From Flavobacteriales bacterium UBA6969 (lineage in GTDB: Bacteria; Bacteroidota; Bacteroidia; Flavobacteriales_D; Sanyastnellaceae), in NCBI GenBank assembly GCA_002448555.1, contig DJYV01000150.1:5062-15677 (forward strand): a stretch of 10,616 bases of DNA, given 5' to 3'. The position numbers and the translations under genes are program-made. Each line of letters begins with the position of its first letter. Within the stretch, counting starts at the first letter, position 1. Under the pieces are notes generated by a model. That model was not told where the DNA came from. It worked only from the letters and a program-made list of their open reading frames with translations, and did not search any database. Below are positions 7,011 to 10,616 of this stretch, in pieces.

Positions 7011-7018
7011 CGAAGATA
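7011..7018 (-). promoter_or_regulatory. -7 box of rocD, very close to the start
   Basis: On the minus strand TATCTTCG ends four bases before the ATG at 7006. It matches TAnnTTTG with C in the seventh position. The place for a -33 TTTG is a run of C, so only the -7 element is supported. Use of this box would give an almost leaderless mRNA. Confidence 0.4.
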
Positions 7019-7066
7019 CAATAGGCCGAGGGCTGGCGGGGGCCGTGAAGGCAATTCAATGCGGTA

Positions 7067-7079
7067 GATTTACCAAATC
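7067..7079. repeat. Short inverted repeat between rocD and ndk
   Basis: GATTT-ACC-AAATC is a perfect 5-base inverted repeat in the 126-base divergent gap. It ends 23 bases before the ndk -7 box. It could be an operator, but arms this short also occur by chance. Confidence 0.25.
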
Positions 7080-7102
7080 ACATCGAATAAAGAATTGCGG
7101 AG

Positions 7103-7110
7103 TACTTTTG
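7103..7110 (+). promoter_or_regulatory. -7 box of ndk
   Basis: TACTTTTG is a full match to TAnnTTTG, followed by CAGC. The ATG at 7133 lies 22 bases further on, after an A-rich leader without a Shine-Dalgarno sequence, as is normal in Bacteroidota. No TTTG is seen 19 bases upstream (ACAT there). Confidence 0.6.
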
Positions 7111-7132
7111 CAGCGCAAATCAAACTGATACC

Positions 7133-7552
7133 ATGGCTACAAACCGCACATTCACAATGATCAAGCCCGATGCCACCGGCGCGGGCCATACAGGCAAGAT
7201 CATCGACCGCATCATTGAAGCTGGATTCTCCATCAAGGCGATGAAGTGGACGCAATTGAGCATTGACGATGCCAAAGCCTTTTACGCCGTTCACGCAGAA
7301 CGCCCATTCTATGGCGAGTTGACGGAGTACATGAGCAGCGGACCCATCGTTGCAGCGATCCTCGAAAAGGACAACGCAGTAGCGGACTTCCGTGAGCTGA
7401 TTGGTGCCACCAACCCGGCCGAAGCAGCGCCTGGAACGATTCGCGCCGATTTCGCCGAGAGCATTGCAGCCAATGCCGTACACGGTTCGGACAGCGACGA
7501 GAATGCAGCCATCGAAGGTGCGTTTTACTTCAGCGCCCGCGAGCTCGCATAA
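7133..7552 (+). CDS. ndk: Nucleoside diphosphate kinase
   Basis: A 139-residue cytoplasmic kinase that transfers the gamma-phosphate from ATP to other nucleoside diphosphates through a phosphohistidine intermediate, balancing NTP and dNTP pools. The sequence is full length for bacterial NDK. It shows TFTMIKPDA (6-14), with the Lys that binds phosphate, then AERPFYGELTEYMSSGP (55-71), the conserved ATNPAEAAPGTIR (92-104), and the catalytic H117 in NAVHGSDS (114-121), followed by the typical GAFYFSARE end. The start ATG 7133 gives the usual MATNRTFTMI N-terminus of Bacteroidota NDKs. It is monocistronic: its own promoter box lies upstream and a strong hairpin terminator begins 21 bases after the stop. 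Nothing is unusual about it. Confidence 0.98.
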   Translation: MATNRTFTMIKPDATGAGHTGKIIDRIIEAGFSIKAMKWTQLSIDDAKAFYAVHAERPFYGELTEYMSSGPIVAAILEKDNAVADFRELIGATNPAEAAPGTIRADFAESIAANAVHGSDSDENAAIEGAFYFSARELA

Positions 7553-7573
7553 GCACTATCACACCCCCATTGG

Positions 7574-7600
7574 AAAGCCTCCCACCGCGGAGGCTTTTTT
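7574..7600 (+). terminator. Intrinsic terminator of ndk
   Basis: AAAGCCTCC (7574-7582) pairs with GGAGGCTTT (7589-7597) around the six-base loop CACCGC, and the T-run continues to 7600. This is a strong rho-independent terminator. On the other strand it sits at the very end of the helicase gene, whose TAA stop occupies 7601-7599; there the hairpin is followed by TTTCC only, so it is a weaker terminator for the helicase. Confidence 0.88.
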
Positions 7601-9047
7601 ATTCAAAAAAATCGTCGGAGAAATTCAGCAGGGCCAATTCCGTTTGCGCCCGGGTAAAAGCCGTGTAGAGCCACCGGAGCCATTCGGTGTTCAGCGTGTC
7701 TTCTGTGACGTAGCCGGGGTCGATGATGACGGATTGCCATTGGCCGCCTTGGGCTTTGTGGCAGGTAAGCGACCAGGCAAATTTGACTTGCAGGGCTTGA
7801 AAGCATTCGTCGGCTTTAACGGCCTTAAGGATGGCAGATTTGGAGCCCAAATGGATGTAGTCTTCTGCAATCGCCTCTTGCAGGATCTGCACGTCGGCGT
7901 AGGGTATGGACGGCAGGTCGGATTCGAGAATGCTGAGGTTGACGGTTACCTCGAAAACACCCCAATCGGCGGCATCGGCGAATTCCACCTCTACATGAGC
8001 GAATTGCACGCCGTAGCGTTCGAAGCGCTTGAGTACTTTGGTCACCACCACCACATCGCCGTTGGCCAGGAGCGTGGTAGGCACGGTGTCCACCGAGGCG
8101 AGCCAGTGATAGTTGTTTTTGACGACCATCAACCGGTCGCCGGCTTCGAGGCTTTCCTCGCGCCATAAAATGCGGTGGCGAATCTGCTGGTTGAACGCCT
8201 GGGCGCGCTTGTTGGACCGGGTGATGATGCCGACGTTGTCCTCGCCGTGCTGGTCAAACGCCGTTTCGATGTATTCCTGCAGCTCGTATCCGTTGATGCG
8301 CCGGATGTCGCTCATGCCGTCGATCTTGAATTGCGGCCAGTGCGCCTCTCCGGATTCGATTTGCAGGCGCAAGCGGTGTGCATTGAAGAGGATGCCGCTA
8401 TCCATTTCCTGCCGCACCACGTCGGTCAGGCGTACGGTGGCCACGGTCAAGGCGAAATCGCGGCGCATCTGGTTTTCGTTCAACGCTGGGCTTTCGGATT
8501 CACCCACCGGCGGCAACTGCGCGTCGTCACCGACCAATACGAGCCGACACCCTTCACCGCTGAACACGAATTCCATGAGGTCATCGAGTAGGCTTCGGTA
8601 CTGCATGCCGCCGCCGTCGCTCCGAGCCCGCCCTTCTCCAATCATCGAGGCTTCGTCCACAATGAAAACGGTGTTCTCCCGGGTGTTGGGCGCGAGGCCA
8701 AACGCGGGATTGCCGTCGCCGCTGCGCTTGGTGCGGTAGATGTGGCGGTGAATGGTCGAAGCATACAGATGGGCGTATGATTGCATAACCTTGGCCGCGC
8801 GGCCGGTGGGAGCCAACAGCACGGGGCGCTGTCCGTATTCACGAAGCACGCGCACCAAGGCGCCAACGCTCGTGGTTTTACCGGTGCCTGCATACCCTCG
8901 GATCATGATGGCGCACCGCGGTTGGGTGCTGAAATGGAACCGAGCCAGTGCATGAATCAACCGCCCCTGGCCGTCGGTCGGCGCGTGGGGGAAATGCCGC
9001 GCCATGCTGTCGACAAACGCCTCGATTTGAGCGGTGGATTCAACCAT
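7599..9047 (-). CDS. RecD-like ATP-dependent DNA helicase (superfamily 1)
   Basis: A 482-residue SF1 helicase of the RecD/RecD2 type that probably translocates 5' to 3' on single-stranded DNA in repair. Motifs in order: Walker A GYAGTGKTT (51-59), motif Ia LLAPTGRAA (77-85), Walker B VFIVDEASM (127-135), motif III VGDDAQLPPVG (172-182), a motif IV-like NVGIITRSN (271-279), then SLTCHKAQGGQW (426-437) and LYTAFTRAQ (460-468) in the UvrD_C_2-like C-terminus. It lacks the long N-terminal region of RecD2 and no RecB or RecC is nearby, so it is a stand-alone short form common in Bacteroidota. ATG 9047 is the start: five bases upstream is a TACCTTCG box, and translation further upstream to 9302 would only run antisense through the next gene. 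It converges on ndk across the shared terminator. Substrate and partners are unknown. Confidence 0.88.
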   Translation of the reverse strand: MVESTAQIEAFVDSMARHFPHAPTDGQGRLIHALARFHFSTQPRCAIMIRGYAGTGKTTSVGALVRVLREYGQRPVLLAPTGRAAKVMQSYAHLYASTIHRHIYRTKRSGDGNPAFGLAPNTRENTVFIVDEASMIGEGRARSDGGGMQYRSLLDDLMEFVFSGEGCRLVLVGDDAQLPPVGESESPALNENQMRRDFALTVATVRLTDVVRQEMDSGILFNAHRLRLQIESGEAHWPQFKIDGMSDIRRINGYELQEYIETAFDQHGEDNVGIITRSNKRAQAFNQQIRHRILWREESLEAGDRLMVVKNNYHWLASVDTVPTTLLANGDVVVVTKVLKRFERYGVQFAHVEVEFADAADWGVFEVTVNLSILESDLPSIPYADVQILQEAIAEDYIHLGSKSAILKAVKADECFQALQVKFAWSLTCHKAQGGQWQSVIIDPGYVTEDTLNTEWLRWLYTAFTRAQTELALLNFSDDFFE

Positions 9048-9052
9048 AAAAG

Positions 9053-9083
9053 CGAAGGTAGGTGGCGGGGGTTTTCCAACGAA
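9053..9083 (-). promoter_or_regulatory. Promoter of the RecD-like helicase gene
   Basis: Minus strand: TTCG (9083-9080), exactly 19 bases, then TACCTTCG (9060-9053), with the ATG five bases further on. Both boxes carry the same T to C change relative to TTTG and TAnnTTTG. The short distance again implies a leaderless or nearly leaderless mRNA. Confidence 0.5.
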
Positions 9084-9105
9084 AGAAACTTCCTCACCTG
9101 TGGAA

Positions 9106-9136
9106 TTTGAGGACGTCGGGAATCGTCGTAGATTCG
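9106..9136 (+). promoter_or_regulatory. Promoter of the membrane protein/DUF3822-like operon
   Basis: TTTG (9106-9109), exactly 19 bases, then TAGATTCG (9129-9136). Spacing and the -33 box are ideal; the -7 box has the T to C variant. The ATG at 9192 is 55 bases further on, leaving a leader of roughly 50 bases without a Shine-Dalgarno sequence. It is back to back with the helicase promoter. Confidence 0.65.
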
Positions 9137-9191
9137 CATCCGGTTTACACGGCAAAAGCGCAACGCGCCAACGCCCCTTGAATGAAATTCG

Positions 9192-10073
9192 ATGGATACC
9201 TTCTTCAAAGAAATCAACAAGTACGTTGTCTCGATTTTCCTGTTCCTCGCAGGCTTGAGCTTCTTGATCAAGTACCTGAGCGGCGACGAATTGGAAAGTC
9301 AACCTACCGCCATGCTTTTGGCTTCATTGGCCCTGATCGCCGTTGCGGTGCTGGCCATGCCGATGGTGTTGGAGCGCTTGAATAGCAGGCACTACCGCAT
9401 TATGATGGCTGTGGGCACCGTCTCCGCCCTGTGGTTGGGATACGAGGTGTTTTACAGCGTGGACGAGGAAATCGAGTTCCGTGAATTAAAGGCGCGCATC
9501 GACTCAGAGACGGTCCAAGCATTGAAGGACATCCGCGATGCGCAGGATGCGCACCACGACATCTACGGCATCTACTGCAACGACTTTGACTCGCTCCAGA
9601 CATTCTTGTACGAAGAAGTCATCCCGGTGAGCTTCAACATGGGGTCATTCAACGACACCTTGCCCGAAGACAAGAGCCGAGAAATGGGGTTGGTACTCAC
9701 GCGCGAGGAACTCGCCCCTAAGGCTGAAGAGTTGGGCATAACGGAAGACGCCTTCCTTGATCTTATCTCATCAGACAGCACCACCTACAAGGTCCGCGAC
9801 GTCATTTACACCTCCTTCTATGCGGAGAACTTCACGCCGGAAATCCGGGCAGCCAAGCGATTGCCACGCGTGTCGGTGGACAGCCTCTGGTTCAACCCGC
9901 TGACCGGCGAGCGCTTTTTGCTCGAGACCGACAGCGTCGAGTCGGGTGGTTTGACCCTCTCCACGGTCTTGGTCAAGGACCCCACACCATTTGGCCGGGA
10001 GAAAGTAAAAAAAGATACCTTGCGGTTTGGCTCCCTGACGGAAGCACACACCGATGGTAACTGGCGCAACTGA
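9192..10073 (+). CDS. Three-TM membrane protein of unknown function with a pilin-like segment
   Basis: A 293-residue protein with three predicted membrane segments at about 11-29, 39-60 and 70-87, then a soluble domain of about 200 residues. The first soluble part (91-140) is charged and probably helical. It contains LKDIRDAQDAHHDIYGIYCNDFDSLQTFL, reminiscent of the segment after the membrane helix in type IV pilins and pseudopilins (…IRxAQxAYxxxxGxYxxxFxxL). Proteins of this sort with a single N-terminal helix are, as I recall, widespread and uncharacterised in Bacteroidota; the two extra membrane segments would be an addition. No enzymatic motif is visible. ATG 9192 follows a good promoter and gives a sensible start. 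The 3' end overlaps the next gene by 20 bases, so the two are probably translated from one mRNA. Function is unknown; a role in surface or cell-envelope structure is only a guess. Confidence 0.75.
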   Translation: MDTFFKEINKYVVSIFLFLAGLSFLIKYLSGDELESQPTAMLLASLALIAVAVLAMPMVLERLNSRHYRIMMAVGTVSALWLGYEVFYSVDEEIEFRELKARIDSETVQALKDIRDAQDAHHDIYGIYCNDFDSLQTFLYEEVIPVSFNMGSFNDTLPEDKSREMGLVLTREELAPKAEELGITEDAFLDLISSDSTTYKVRDVIYTSFYAENFTPEIRAAKRLPRVSVDSLWFNPLTGERFLLETDSVESGGLTLSTVLVKDPTPFGREKVKKDTLRFGSLTEAHTDGNWRN

Positions 10074-10616
10074 TCCCAACGCATTCGATGGCACCCTGCT
10101 GATTGGCTGGGATGGTGAATGCGTGCATTGGATTGCCTTGGACAGCAATGGTATTGCTGACTACGGCGTGGATTCAGAAATAAGTTCACTCACGGAACTT
10201 TCGCATCGTTTTTCTGCTGCTGCTGCGGTTAAGTTGAGTTTACTCCGCCCGGTATGCTCACTGATGCCCGCCGCTGTGGCTGAAGGCATCGAGACGCACG
10301 TGCTGGGGCTGCAACATGGTCCGCAGGACCACACGTCGATCAGCCGAACGTTCTTATCCGACCGGCTCGGTGAGGGCATGGCATTGATAGAGTCTGGACA
10401 CTTCGGTAGTGAAGACCTTTTTTTGAAGGCCTTCCCACTCGGGCAGTGGACGTCGTCGACGCTGGCGGCTATTGAATCTGGAATGAACGCGGCCCGTGCC
10501 GCTGCATCGACGCACACGGTGCACGTGGACGTGGCCGATGGCCGCGCTTTGATGATGCGGTTCGATGCCAGTGGATTGCGTTGGTGTTCCGTCACGGAAG
10601 ACGTGGCTGGCGATGG
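10054..10616 (+). CDS. DUF3822-like protein, N-terminal part (3' end outside window)
   Basis: The frame opens at ATG 10054 and stays open to the window end, giving 187 residues. It begins MVTGATDPNAFDGTLLIGWDG; further segments are KLSLLRPVCSLMPAAVAEG (about 60-78), FLSDRLGEGMALIESG and HTVHVDVADGRALMMRFDASGLRWCS (from about residue 154). The alternation of beta strands and the LMPAAV and HVDVADGRALMMRF stretches resemble DUF3822, an actin-like-fold family nearly confined to Bacteroidota. In that phylum it often lies beside rsmD and a RecD-like helicase, as I recall; the helicase is indeed close by here, and rsmD would be expected just beyond the window. The start overlaps the membrane protein gene by 20 bases. 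Gene reality is well supported by the long open frame and operon position; the family call is moderate. Confidence 0.65.
   Translation, partial: MVTGATDPNAFDGTLLIGWDGECVHWIALDSNGIADYGVDSEISSLTELSHRFSAAAAVKLSLLRPVCSLMPAAVAEGIETHVLGLQHGPQDHTSISRTFLSDRLGEGMALIESGHFGSEDLFLKAFPLGQWTSSTLAAIESGMNAARAAASTHTVHVDVADGRALMMRFDASGLRWCSVTEDVAGD

Noticed and set aside
7401..8168. 255-codon plus-strand open frame across the end of ndk and the helicase
   Set aside because: It is out of frame with ndk, crosses the terminator and runs antisense to the conserved helicase C-terminus.
9048..9302. Upstream extension of the helicase frame
   Set aside because: It covers both divergent promoters and the antisense of the membrane protein gene, and the translation has no helicase-like sequence.
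1..10616. Defence island, mobile element, CRISPR array or biosynthetic cluster
   Set aside because: All recognisable genes are chromosomal housekeeping or envelope genes; I found no transposase, integrase, long repeats, tRNA or tandem spacers.

Overview
The window reads as an ordinary housekeeping stretch of a GC-rich member of the Bacteroidota, most likely near the Flavobacteriales. The protein sequences look flavobacterial (mitochondrial-type aconitase, ornithine aminotransferase, nucleoside diphosphate kinase, a DUF3822-like protein). Start codons lack Shine-Dalgarno sequences, and the upstream boxes follow the Bacteroidota promoter pattern (TTTG, about 19 bases, TAnnTTTG). I see no RNA gene, IS element, phage gene or CRISPR array. 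Coding density is high: no gene-free stretch reaches 300 bases, and the longest gap, 9048-9191, holds two divergent promoters.

Layout. Positions 1-1239 (+) hold the 3' end of aconitase and, close behind it, the metallophosphoesterase pdeM. Facing them on the minus strand are a small lipoprotein gene (1229-1771) and an exported or lipid-anchored NamZ-type exo-muramidase (1832-3112). Divergent from namZ is a LolC/LolE-type FtsX permease (3152-4645) with an unusual insert of about 100 residues in its periplasmic part. Next come a cystathionine beta-synthase/cysteine synthase-type PLP enzyme (4724-5713, +), a convergent ornithine aminotransferase (5726-7006, -) with a four-cysteine insert, and ndk (7133-7552, +), which ends in a clear intrinsic terminator. 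A RecD-like helicase (7599-9047, -) converges on ndk. Divergent from it is a probable operon: a three-TM protein of unknown function (9192-10073, +) overlapping the start of a DUF3822-like gene that runs off the window (10054-10616, +).

The genes cover unrelated jobs: TCA cycle, DNA repair, peptidoglycan turnover, lipoprotein or lipid export, sulfur and arginine/proline metabolism, and nucleotide balance. I did not find a defence, secretion or mobile system, and nothing points to an undescribed multi-gene system. The points most worth a second look are the inserts in the permease and the aminotransferase, a recurring TAnnTT(T/C)G promoter box that sits only 4-6 bases from several start codons, and the uncharacterised membrane protein/DUF3822 pair.
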